Source: Tiliqua scincoides
Taxonomy: Eukaryota; Chordata; Lepidosauria; Squamata; Scincidae
DNA length: 64,000 bases
Assembly: GCF_035046505.1 (NCBI RefSeq)
Contig: NC_089829.1
Span: forward strand, 8,380,396 to 8,444,395
Reading direction: 5' to 3'
Shown one piece after another: positions 10,427 through 20,219 of this stretch (position 1 is the first letter of the stretch; every line of letters starts with the position of its first letter). The notes below the pieces were generated by a model. It was not told the DNA's origin and did no database searches. It saw nothing but the letters and a program-made list of their open reading frames with translations. The position numbers were made by a program, and so were the translations under genes.

Positions 10427-10701
10427 AAATGCAACACCCATTTGGACCACACTGGCTTTCAGATGTCACTCTGTGTCTTCCTGCAGTAGATGGATGCCCT
10501 CCTATCAACTAACAGCTAAAATATGGCATTTTGGCTTTGAAATACCATTGGAAATGAGGGAGAGGCATAGTTCAAGAGGGATACAGCAAAAAAAATATGT
10601 TCCTGCCATTGAGTTTTGGGTTATAATTTCAGTTCCTCTCTATAAGCTTTGCCCTGAATATCCTTGCAGTTATCTTCCAATTTCCTTCTTTTACATTATA
10701 A

Positions 10702-10880
10702 GGGCCCAATCCTATTCAACTTTCCAGCCCCGGTGCACCTACAATGCAGCCCCAAGATAAGGGAACAAATGTCCCCATACTTCGAGGAGGCCTCTGTGCC
10801 TGCCTCCCCACTACAGGATGAAGTGCATGCCCCATTATCATAGCTGAACTGACACTGGAAAATTCCAGTGTCAATTGCTC
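10702..10880. repeat. Palindromic-ended repeat (CCAATCCTA family)
   Basis: Begins GGGCCCAATCCTATTC with AACTTTCCAGCCCCGG. It shares the GGAGGCCTCTGTG and ATGCCCCATT segments with the copy at 15562-15748. Not classified further. Confidence 0.55.
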
Positions 10881-11118
10881 AATTCCTCTTCATTATTTGA
10901 CCCCAAATGTTCCTCCAGGGCTGGCCCAAGACCTTGTGGCACCTGAAGCAGTTTACCAAATACTGTCCCCCCCTTACCTGGTGATGTGCCAGCCTTTACT
11001 CCCCTAGCACTCAAGGCCACCACTGCTGCCTGACGAAAATGTCTCAATGACGGGCCAGCCCTAACTCCCTATGCATCACAAAATACAGATATCCCTTTCT
11101 TCTTTCATTCTTCTACAT

Positions 11119-11607
11119 CTGGGGTTTCAAACATAAGACCTGCAGGCCAGATGTGGCCCCCAGAAGCTTTTTATCTAACCCCCATTATAACTGGGCTGTC
11201 CTAGCACTGCTCTTTCACTTCTGCTAAGGCTCTGGGAGGGAGACGTAGAAGGAGGTCTCCTCCAAAGGCAAGGAACACTGCAGGGTGAGGTGCAGACCAT
11301 GAGATGAAAAAGAGAGGGAGATGCTGCTGAAGTGCTGGGAAAGAACTACTGAAAAGGTTGGCCCACATGATAATTGGCTCTCCCATATCTTGAAAATATG
11401 GCCAGGATCTGCACATTGTTCTCTTTTGTCATTTGCAACTAATAAGTTTTTAGGTGAGAAGCTAATAAGTTTCTAGGTGCTTATTTCTGGCCATCGTCTG
11501 CTTAATGACATTACTTCCTGTTTCATGGTGTTACTTCTGGGCCCTCAGCAGGCACCATGAAATGAAATGAATTTGGCCTTCTGTGTGAAATGAGTTTGAC
11601 ACCCCTC
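11119..11607. mobile_element. hAT-type element (489 bp), perfect target duplication
   Basis: CTGGGGTTTCAAAC and GTTTGACACCCCTC ends, flanked on both sides by TTCTACAT (11111-11118 and 11608-11615). Shares its subterminal sequence (CCCCATTATAACT) with the element at 5804. Confidence 0.93.
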
Positions 11608-11615
11608 TTCTACAT

Positions 11616-12232
11616 GGTGAGTTTCTCTTATGGGCTGGTTTCCAGCAGGTGGGGCTAGGAGAATGGACTAGATCCATTTGCTAAGGTCCCAAGATCAACC
11701 CAGGTCCTGCTCGATGAACATTTTCATTTTCCGTGGAAGACTCAAGAAGTTCCTATATGCATGAGACAGTTCTCAAAAGACACACTTGCTCTTACAATCA
11801 CTGAAGGTCCTTGTTGCAGACTTTCGCTCCCTTCCACACCACACATACACACCTCCATGCGCAAGCCTTGCCTGCAGAAGGCTACAGACTCACTTCCCAA
11901 CAACTTCAGGTAGGACAAGGAAGGATCACTCGCCGGAACCCTGAAGAGAAACTGCCAATCAGTGAAATCAATACTGAACTCTGGCTGCTTTTCTAAGGTT
12001 TGTCTTGCCTTGCCAAGCTGCCACGGCTCCCCAAGGCATCACGCAGTCGGCGCTACCAGGTTCTTCCTTGCTTCTCTTCTCCAGGCTAACCATGTCCCGT
12101 TCCTTCAACTGTTTCTCATAGCACTTGTTTTCCAGACCCCTGATCTATGCTCATATATTTGCAATCTAACTCACAAAGAGAGCAGCTTGATATTCCATAA
12201 ACCAATCTAGCCCATACACATGAAAGAAGGTG

Positions 12233-12234
<2 letters not shown>
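11616..12234. other. Intergenic, no gene seen
   Basis: Non-repetitive sequence between actin-related genes 1 and 2. I find no exon, RNA gene or recognised repeat. Confidence 0.4.
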
Positions 12235-12309
<75 letters not shown>

Positions 12310-12323
12310 AATACGTACCTTCT

Positions 12324-12373
<50 letters not shown>
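12235..12373. repeat. Inverted compound microsatellite
   Basis: (TC)n at 12235-12274 then (AC)n at 12275-12308, a 14-nt spacer, then (TG)n at 12323-12348 and (AG)n at 12349-12373. The right half is the reverse complement of the left half in order and type, so the whole tract can fold into one long hairpin. Lies 300 bp upstream of actin-related gene 2. Confidence 0.97.
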
Positions 12374-12378
<5 letters not shown>

Positions 12379-12679
12379 AGTGTATTAATATCTGTCCTAA
12401 ATCAGATATTATTTTGCATCTTGAGCTTGCAGCAGTCTGTTGGTTTCCTAGGGACTGCTAAACAATTACCAGGACTTACCTCACCCATTGTGAACCACTG
12501 GCTCACTCCTGGCACCAGTTTCCAGTTACATAAGAGAGATTTCCAGGTGCAATGCTGATGTACATTTTCAAGGGTGTGGATGCTCAGATGGTTGTGTTCC
12601 CTTGAGCCACCAGAAGTTATGACCTGGAACCACCCATTTGGGTCCACTTGCAAGGCACTGACTTCTACAGACATTTGAA

Positions 12680-13834
12680 ATGGGAAGGGACATGAGAATA
12701 AAGTCCAGAGTTTTCAATTCACCAGCTGTGATAATTGACAATGGATCAGGCCTGTGCAAAGCTGGGATCTCGGGAGAAATTGGCCCACGGCAAGTCATCG
12801 CCTCTGTCCTGGGCTGCCCCAAAACCAAAATATTGCTCTCCAAAGCTGGACATAAGGAATGTTATGTAGGAGAAGAAGCCCAAAACAGAAGAGAGACGTT
12901 GTCCTTGAGGTACCCCATTGAGAATGGGATCATTACGTCATGGGATGACATGGAGAAGATTTGGAAGCACATTTATGACAAAGGGTTGGAATTGCGAGCA
13001 TTTGAGAGGCCCGTGTTGATGACCGAAACACCTCGGAATCCAAAGGAGGATAGAGCCAAACTGGCTCAGGTAATGTTTGAACGTTTTAACGTCCCGGCCT
13101 TCTATCTCTCCGTCCAAGCTGTATTATCTCTCTATGCCTTGGCGCGGTACTCTGGGATCGTGGTGGACTGTGGCTTCGGGGTGAGCCATGCAGTGCCGGT
13201 ATATGAGGGATATTGCTTGCCCCATGCAGTCACCAGATTGGATATCGGCGGCAGAGACATCACCAGCTACCTGAGGAATCTGCTTCTCGAAAGCAGGCAA
13301 TACACCCGGAACTTTCCAGAAGGGTTCAATGTGGCTGAAGACATCAAAGTGAAGCTGTGCTTTGTGTCCCAGGGCTCCTCCCACCACGAACAGAGCAGAA
13401 GATATGACACACTGCCCAAAGAGTATGAACTTCCAGATGGCCACAGGATCAGAATTGCCGAACCTCTGTTCCAAGCCCCGGAGATCCTTTTCACCCCCAG
13501 CAACGTTGGCAAAACTAGCTTTGGCATTCACAGGATGACGTCCAACAGCATTAAAAAATGCGACCCCAGCATCCGCAATATGCTCTACGGCAATGTTCTC
13601 CTTGCCGGTGGCTCATCTCTCTTCCCAGGGTTAGACGAGAGACTCTTCAAGGGGCTGGAAAGTCAGGCACCCCAAGGGGTACCCATAAAGGTCATGGCAC
13701 CTCCAGACCGGTGGTTCTCGGCTTGGATTGGGGCATCCGTCATCACTTCCCTGAGTACCTTCAAGCAAATGTGGGTCACCACTGCCGATTACAAAGAATT
13801 TGGGCCAAATATAGTACAGAGACGGTGCTTCTAA
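12680..13834 (+). CDS. ACTRT2: ACTRT2-like actin-related protein (single exon, 384 aa)
   Basis: Actin-fold protein with the N-terminal signature [15 protein letters not shown] and C-terminal DRWFSAWIGAS plus VQRRCF, both typical of mammalian ACTRT1/ACTRT2. Phosphate-1 loop DNGSG at residues 20-24; Q146 retained. The phosphate-2 loop reads DCGFGVSH (163-170): the serine and second aspartate of canonical DSGDG are replaced by C164 and F166, so ATP hydrolysis or Mg coordination is probably impaired. A methionine at residue 5 would give an N-terminus nearer mammalian length, so the true start may be 12692. An insertion relative to actin around residues 232-245 (QGSSHHEQSRR) is serine/histidine-rich. 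Uninterrupted frame. The orthology call rests on residue signatures and on PRDM16 downstream. ACTRT1 is the alternative name but appears to be mammal-specific. Confidence 0.88.
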   Translation: MGRDMRIKSRVFNSPAVIIDNGSGLCKAGISGEIGPRQVIASVLGCPKTKILLSKAGHKECYVGEEAQNRRETLSLRYPIENGIITSWDDMEKIWKHIYDKGLELRAFERPVLMTETPRNPKEDRAKLAQVMFERFNVPAFYLSVQAVLSLYALARYSGIVVDCGFGVSHAVPVYEGYCLPHAVTRLDIGGRDITSYLRNLLLESRQYTRNFPEGFNVAEDIKVKLCFVSQGSSHHEQSRRYDTLPKEYELPDGHRIRIAEPLFQAPEILFTPSNVGKTSFGIHRMTSNSIKKCDPSIRNMLYGNVLLAGGSSLFPGLDERLFKGLESQAPQGVPIKVMAPPDRWFSAWIGASVITSLSTFKQMWVTTADYKEFGPNIVQRRCF

Positions 13835-13899
13835 CAAGAGTGAAAGCAGCCTGGCTACAGGTGCTTGGAGATGAGGCACCGACCTGTTTCGAATGGCTA

Positions 13900-13905
13900 A
13901 ATAAA
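13900..13905 (+). terminator. Polyadenylation signal for ACTRT2-like gene
   Basis: AATAAA 66 bp after the stop codon. The predicted 3' UTR would be very short, as with the upstream paralogue. Confidence 0.7.
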
Positions 13906-14474
13906 ACACTTCGACCAGTTCTGGGGGTTTGTCATTCATTTGCTCAAGCACCTCCCACAAAGGACATGAGACAAGACCATTGGTTGGCATGAACTGGGCT
14001 ACTTTATTGAGTACACTGGTCAACTGTCAGCAGGTGCTGACTATTAAACGCCTCCCTCTTTAGTGTGGACACCTTCCCAGAGGGAGACAGATGCAGCTGT
14101 TCACCTCCCATTTGGGCATTAACACTCTGGCTCACACCAACCTGTGGTTTCCCTCACCAACAGGAAAGGGGGTCAGGACAGCCAAATTGCTCCTTTCATC
14201 CCAAGTTGGCAAACCTTTAGGACTCTGCAAACCTAAATTGCAAAGTCCGTGACCGGGATGGACTTTGCAATTTAGGAGCAAGGGGTCAGAAGCCGGCATC
14301 CCCAAGCCAGACAGCCTCTTGAGATTGAGACAGGCATACTTAAGGTGCACACTAGGTTCCCACTCCAGTCTCCCACTATAACTGCCTGAAGCAACCAACC
14401 TGGCTAAGCCAGCATCCCACCTCACTAAACAGTCTGGATGAAGTGAAAAAATCTCTTTCCCATCTTGCCTCATG

Positions 14475-15276
14475 CAGGGTAGGGCTGAGCAAAGGGAGTC
14501 TTCTTCAGCCTAGAAAAGAGACGCCTGAGGGGGTACATGATTGAGACATACAAAATTATGCAGGGGATGGACAGAGTGGATAGGGAGATGCTCTTTACAC
14601 TCTCACATAACACCAGAACCAGGGGACATCCACTAAAATTGAGTGTTGGGAGAGTTAGGACAGACAAGAGAAAATATTTCTTTACTCAGTGTGTGGTTGG
14701 TCTGTGGAACTCCTTGCCACAGGATGTGGTGATGGCATCTGGCCTGGATGCCTTTAAAAGGGGATTGGACAAGTTTCTTGAGGAAAAATCCATTACGGGG
14801 TACAAGCCATGATGTGCATGTGCAACCTCCTGATAAATGGGCTATGTCAGAATGCCAATGCAAGGGAGGGCACCAGGATGAGGTCTCTTGTTATCCGGTG
14901 TGCTCCCTGGGGCATTTGTTGGGCCGCTGTGAGATACAGGAAGCTGGACTAGATGGGCCTATGGCCTGATCCAGTGGGGCTGTTCTTATGTTCTTAACTA
15001 CAATTCCCAGAATGCCTTGCAGGTCTCTTGTTATCTGGTGTGCTCCCTGGGGCATTTGGTGGGCCGCTGTGAGATACAGGATGCTGGACTAGATGGGCCT
15101 ATGGCCTGATCCAGTGGGGCTGTTCTTATGTTCTTAACTACAATTCCCAGAATGCCTTGCAGGTCTCTTGTTATCTGGTGTGCTCCCTGGGGCATTTGGT
15201 GGGCCGCTGTGAGATACAGGAAGCTGGACTAGATGGGCCTATGGCCTGATCCAGTGGGGCTGTTCTTATGTTCTTA
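14475..15276 (+). mobile_element. CR1 LINE 3' end with two extra tandem tails
   Basis: Bases 14475-15000 are a 5'-truncated CR1: the end of ORF2 (MIETYKIMQGMDRVDREML, then LWNSLPQDVVMASGLDAFKR) and the 3' UTR, ending in TTCTTATGTTCTTA. Two 140-bp units follow (15001 and 15141), each made of the linker ACTACAATTCCCAGAATGC plus the last ~118 bp of the CR1 tail. The same composite unit builds the array at 22.9-28.2 kb. The ORF2 frame is intact over the visible part. Confidence 0.93.
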
Positions 15277-15561
15277 TCATGGCAGTGTGGCTGTATTGTC
15301 TCAGGATTCCACCCACCCAGGGAGCTTGTCCTGGGAGGTCCTGCTCCATGCACCACTGGGTGGGTGGAATGGATGAAGGAAACAGTTGAAGGTGAAGGTT
15401 AAGTAATTTCCTGGTCTCCCATTTGGCGAATGCATTGAAAGATAAGCAAGAGTCCTCCAGGTTGCAGTCTGGCCGCCGTCCTGAACTAGAACCTCCTGGG
15501 TACAGATTTCCTGTACGCGATATTATAATTTGATGACCAGTTGGCCAGACTGTTTGATAAT

Positions 15562-15748
15562 TACCTCAGGGTGCAATCCTAGCCAACTTTCCAGCACCTA
15601 GGTAAGGGCAATGCAGCCCCGAGGTAAGGGAACCCACATCCCCTTACCTTGAGGAGGCCTCTGTGACTGCCCCCCAACTGCAGGATGCAGCACATACCCC
15701 ATTGGCACAGCTATGCCAGTGCTGGAAAGCTGGTTAGGACGGGGGCTT
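15562..15748. repeat. Palindromic-ended repeat, second copy
   Basis: Starts GGTGCAATCCTAGCC with AACTTTCCAGCACC and ends AGTGCTGGAAAGCTGG then TTAGGAC, a clear inverted repeat. The interior matches the copy at 10702. Confidence 0.65.
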
Positions 15749-16216
15749 CAATTGCTCAGAACTTTCAGCTGATTAATAATTTGGCCTCTTAATGCATTTG
15801 ATATTTTAAAAAGTTTGCATCCAACTCCAACTTTAGTATGGTTGCCCTTTTGGGATGTTGAAGGAAGAGGGAGACAACACATTACAGCTTATGTTTGGGG
15901 GTATTCAGTGCCTTCCTCTGAACCTGGAGGAAGCTCATAGCCATCATGACCAGGAGCCATCAATAGACTTGTCCCCTGTGTCATCTGGAGGAAGGCTTTC
16001 GGTTGACCCTGAGGATCCCTTGAGTCTCCAGGGCTCAATATGTACTGTGAAGATCTTTGAAGACCTCATTGGACCCGGTGTCCAAACACTGTTGGCTCTG
16101 GACAAGTGGGGTGTGCTCCATGTACAATAACAAAGGAAGCATGTCAGTTGGATCTCATGCCTCGGGCCCCCAAATATCTTATGCATGCTCTGCTATTATC
16201 AGTGGTTGCTTTAATA

Positions 16217-16879
16217 CAGGTGTGCGTTGCTTAGTGATGTTCTGACCAATGACAGACTGCATATATGACAGTCTGTCATTGGCTTACTGTAAAGCTGTTG
16301 AAACTCTTTATCTTGGTGTTGGTGGTGTCCTTAAGAGCCCCAGCAGTTGCGTCCTGGGAGTTAGAGCCAGGGGGCCATGTGATACTGGGTGGTGAGGCTT
16401 CATGCAGCATCCCAGAGTGCTCGAAAAGCCTTCTGAGCCTCTGGAGGGCCCTTTAAACAATACTATTGTACTCTGATTTACCAGAAGGCCCAGATAAAAA
16501 ACGAGGGGAGCCAGCTTTGGGGGAGGGGGGATTGTGGCCCTGGGTGTAACATCACCCAGGATCACCACTGAACCCTACAGGCCTCCTTCAGGTCACACAG
16601 GGTTTCCACTGGCTTCAGAATGGCCCACAGAAGCCTCCAGAAGCTACTCACGGTTTTCGGAGAACTACTTCCAGTTTGCTTCCGAAAACTGGAGGTAACT
16701 TCCAGATGCTTCTGCAGGCCATTCTGAGGCCTGTGGAGGCCCAATGGAGGCTTGGTGCAACCCAAAGGAGGCCTCTGGGCTCTCCTAATGACACTACCAT
16801 CAAGGTAAATTTTTATACGTTTTGTGCATTATAACAGGGCTACTAGACCATAACCTTGTCATTAAGCGACATATACCTG
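16217..16879. mobile_element. mariner-like non-autonomous element (663 bp)
   Basis: Ends CAGGTGTGCGTTGCTTAG and CTTAAGC-type (inverse of TTAAGCGACATATACCTG), each bordered by TA (16215-16216 and 16880-16881), the Tc1/mariner target duplication. The interior contains a strong inner palindrome around 16600-16740 (CAGAATGGCCCACAGAAG against CTTCTGCAGGCCATTCTG). Related element at 33488. Confidence 0.8.
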
Positions 16880-17227
16880 TAATAGGTTCTACTCCTTTCA
16901 CCCACCCCTCATTCCAGAAGACACTCTGGCATTTTCCTGCGGTATTTCTTTTTTATTCTTTCTTGACATCACAGGGGTTTTCTGATGTCACCTTTATGAT
17001 GACAATGGAGAATGGAAGCTAATGCTCTGTATTCATAATTCACATCTTCCTAAGATTCAGTGCAAATTTCACTGAATTCTTTTTCAGCTGGGCAACTGGG
17101 AAAGTAAATTCCTTCTTCATATTCAGGTCCTGCTGCCCATGATCTTGGAGAAGGACAGATGATGTGGTCCCATGTAGCAGCTCTCCATCTGGAAGCAGAA
17201 ACCGGTTTAGTGTCACCTCTCCGTTGT

Positions 17228-17313
17228 GGTTTTTAATCATCAGATGCTGCCTTCTTGGAGAAAGATATCTGGTTTTTAATCATCAGATGCTGGCTTCTTG
17301 GAGAAAGATATCT
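17228..17313. repeat. 43-bp direct tandem duplication
   Basis: Two adjacent copies of a unit containing TTTTTAATCATCAGATGCTG and CTTCTTGGAGAAAGATATCT, differing at about one base, so recently duplicated. About 550 bp upstream of actin-related gene 3. Confidence 0.9.
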
Positions 17314-17346
17314 GTTCAGAAGCAAATGCAACATGATTGTATACAG

Positions 17347-17729
17347 TGCAGTGGTTCTCACACATTTAGTGCCGGGACCCACTTTTTAGAATGAGAATGT
17401 CAGGACCCACCGGAAGTGCTGTCATGACCGGAAGTGACATCATCAAGCAGGAATATTTTGAACAATCCTAGCCTGCAATCGCACCCACACTTATCCAGGA
17501 GTAATAAGGTTAAGTATCCACACTTATCCATTTCCTATCATTGTTAAAAGAATGCACATAGTAGCTTGTTAAAAGGACAGGTCTGTAACATTTCCCCAAA
17601 TGCAGTCACATACCATGGCAGCACCAAATCTAATATATTAAAAATAAAATATTGAAATGAATCAGGACCCACCTGGAATTGGCTCGCGACCCGCCTGGTG
17701 GGTCCCCACCCACAGTTTGAGAAACACTG
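17347..17729. mobile_element. hAT MITE, same family as 7504 and 28796
   Basis: Ends CAGTGGTTCTCACAC and GTTTGAGAAACACTG. Flank GTATACAG occurs on both sides (17339-17346 and 17730-17737). Interior has the same FB85-like segment (GCCTGCAATCGCACCC) as the sister copies. It ends 135 bp before the start codon of gene 3, inside its likely promoter region. Confidence 0.88.
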
Positions 17730-17863
17730 GTATACAGAAATGCTCACCAGAGAAAGAGGAATGTCTCCTTTTGTGACTCTCAGCAGTATAGAACACTGAA
17801 GGTCAAACATTCAGTTCTACACAGACAGAGGAAGTAAACAAACTGGTTCCTTGACACTTCCAT

Positions 17864-18991
17864 ATGAGAATGTCTCAGCCCAGAGTAGACCTCCCAGCTG
17901 TCATCATCGACAATGGCTCTGGGCTGTGTAAGGCTGGGCTGTCTGGAGAGCAGGAACCAAGATCCGTTGTAGCCACCGTGGTTGGCTATCCTAAGTCCCC
18001 AGCCATTATGTTTGGCCCTGTTCAGAGGCAGTATTATGTTGGCAAAGAAGCCCAAGAGAAGAGGGGAATCTTGTCTTTTAAGTATCCTGTGGAACATGGA
18101 ATAGTAACATCTTGGGATGACATGGAGAAGATCTGGAGGCACATATATAGGCATGAGCTTCGAATGAAAACCCGGGAGAGACCAGTGATGTTGACAGAGG
18201 CCCCACTGAACCCAGCATCAAATAGAGAAAGAATGACCGAGATCATGTTTGAGCATTTCCGGGTACCTGCCTTGTTTGTGGGCTTGCAAGCAATGATGGC
18301 CCTCTACGCCTCAGCTCGAACCACAGGGTTAGTGTTAGATAGTGGAGATGGTGTTACTCTGACGGTCCCCATCTACAAGGGGCACTGTTTGCTTCACGGC
18401 ATTTCAAGGATGAATTTTGCAGGCCGAGACATCACAAAATACCTGGCGACCCTTCTCTTGGAGAGCGGGCATACCTTTCTGAGCTCTGCCGAGAAGGAGA
18501 TAGTGAAGAACATCAAGGAGAACTTGTGCTACGTATCTATGGATCCAAACCACAAGAAGGGCAAAGGGTCAGTCCATAAATATACTCTCCCTGATGGAAA
18601 CTCTGTTGACATTGGTGACCAACTTTTCCGTGCTCCGGAGTCTCTTTTTAGCCCGGCGGTGGCGGGTAGCTCGGCGCCCGGCGTGCACCACTTGATCTCA
18701 GACAGCGTTTCCAAATGTGATGGGGGGATCCAGAAGAACATCTGGTGTAACGTGGTCATGGCGGGTGGCTCCACCCTTTTCAATGGTCTGAGTGACAGAC
18801 TTCTAAAAGAACTCCAAGTGCTCGCTCCCAGCGGCACACCAGTCAAGATTTTGGCGCCGGAAGACAGGATGTATTCGGTCTGGATAGGGGCGTCCGTGCT
18901 CACCAGCTTGGCTTCATTTAAGAAGATGTGGGTGACCCGGCACGAGTACAAGGAAGTTGGTCCAACTGTACTGCAGAAGAAATGCTTCTGA
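17864..18991 (+). CDS. Actin-related protein T-like gene 3 (single exon, 375 aa)
   Basis: Exactly actin length. Phosphate-1 loop DNGSG (residues 16-20), Q142, phosphate-2 loop DSGDGVTL (159-166) in which the histidine that positions the catalytic water in actin is L166, and MAGGST at 299-304. C-terminus QKKCF. Retains nucleotide-binding loops but probably hydrolyses ATP slowly; this is inferred. Met1 and Met3 are both possible starts (17864, 17870); nothing in the sequence decides between them. The segment after the LCYVSMDP motif is shorter than in gene 1 and lysine-rich (HKKGKGSVHK), so the subdomain-4 surface differs. No intron or break. Nearest relative in the window is gene 1. A weak AGTAAA hexamer 85 bp after the stop is the only nearby polyadenylation signal, and the next AATAAA is not close. 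Confidence 0.92.
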   Translation: MRMSQPRVDLPAVIIDNGSGLCKAGLSGEQEPRSVVATVVGYPKSPAIMFGPVQRQYYVGKEAQEKRGILSFKYPVEHGIVTSWDDMEKIWRHIYRHELRMKTRERPVMLTEAPLNPASNRERMTEIMFEHFRVPALFVGLQAMMALYASARTTGLVLDSGDGVTLTVPIYKGHCLLHGISRMNFAGRDITKYLATLLLESGHTFLSSAEKEIVKNIKENLCYVSMDPNHKKGKGSVHKYTLPDGNSVDIGDQLFRAPESLFSPAVAGSSAPGVHHLISDSVSKCDGGIQKNIWCNVVMAGGSTLFNGLSDRLLKELQVLAPSGTPVKILAPEDRMYSVWIGASVLTSLASFKKMWVTRHEYKEVGPTVLQKKCF

Positions 18992-19640
18992 GAAGACCAA
19001 AATGGCCAATGAGAAAAAGAAGATGAAGAGAAAAAAAAAAAGCAAATGTCAATCGGAACAGCTGGGGGAATGGCTAGTAAACCTTTTCACAAAGACTCCA
19101 TGTGTTGCAATTTTCTAACGGGGTAAGAAAAGATCCCTTGTGTGTTGCATTTAAGAAAGGGCCCTTGTTTGGTGTATTTTTGATGACCCTGTACGTTGCT
19201 TTATATATGCTGGGGGGGGGGGGGTGTTAAAAATACCTCGAATAGCAAAATTGTTGTTTGCCAGACTTCTAAACCCTGGAGAGCCAACCACCTTAGCTCC
19301 AGTGCCCCACGGGCTTTGGCTCTTTGCCATTGGTCATAAATATTTGGGGAATATAAAATAGTCCTAAAATGCAGAAAGGGATTGTACTGAACTCCAGCCC
19401 CCCCCCCCCTTCCAGGCGTGGGGGAGGTATCTTTAAAGGGTGTTGTGTAAATAAGCAGCGCAAGCGTGACTCAGGTCCAGCAACCTGGAGGCAAGGAAAA
19501 CGTTGCGCGGCTAAGGGGTTGTGGACATGGCTGATCTTTGCTGACTAGCTCAGAATGAAGGGTCAAGGCACAGTCTGAGACTAACTCGGGCCAGATAGGA
19601 TCCTTTGTGCCACTTGGCAATGCTGAACTGACATTCAGCT
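18992..19640. other. 3' flank of gene 3, otherwise unassigned
   Basis: Holds an A-run (19031-19041), a G-run (19211-19223) and a C-run near 19399. No further gene or repeat recognised. Confidence 0.4.
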
Positions 19641-19649
19641 GGGGCACAG

Positions 19650-20145
19650 TGATGGCAGAAAGCTCTTTCCTTCCTGCCTGTGGGCTTCACAGGGACATCT
19701 CATCGGCCCCTGTGGGGAATAGGATGCTAGACTGGGTGGACTTACGACCTGATCCAACAGGGTTATTTCATTAGCCGTGATATTTAACAACAAAACCTCT
19801 ATGCACGTTGACAGTGTACCTCTGAGTGGCAGGTGCTACCTCCATGTCACTTGTGGGCCTCCTGGATGCATCTAGGTGGCCCCAGTGGGAAGCAGGATGC
19901 TGACCAAATGAATGTTTGGTCTGACCAAGAAAAACGATGCATCTGCTCTACTTAGCCCTGATCGTGAGAATGGAACCTCCATGTACAGAGGAAGTATATC
20001 TCTGAATATTAATGGCTGAGGAAGGCAAACAACAGGGAAGGATGGCTGCCTACATGGTTTGCTGGTGGGCTTCTCAGAAGTGTGGTTGGCCATTGCTGGA
20101 GAGAGGATGCTGGACTGGCTCGGCCTTCAGCTTGATCACCTATCT
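19650..20145 (+). mobile_element. Three degenerate CR1-tail-like segments
   Basis: Each carries a version of GGATGCTGGACT preceded by a GTGGGC(T/C)TC-type segment, at about 19735, 19890 and 20105. They look like old, tandemly arranged CR1 3' tails, much more diverged than the array at 23-28 kb. Confidence 0.5.
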
Positions 20146-20219
20146 TCTGATGCTGAGGGAAGATATGCACCAGGGTCAGTGAATTTCTCTCACTCTCCAG
20201 AAAGATAACTGAAATGGCC

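Noticed and set aside
16217-16879. Coding mariner transposase
   Set aside because: No DDE-type frame is present in either TA-flanked element. Both are non-autonomous.
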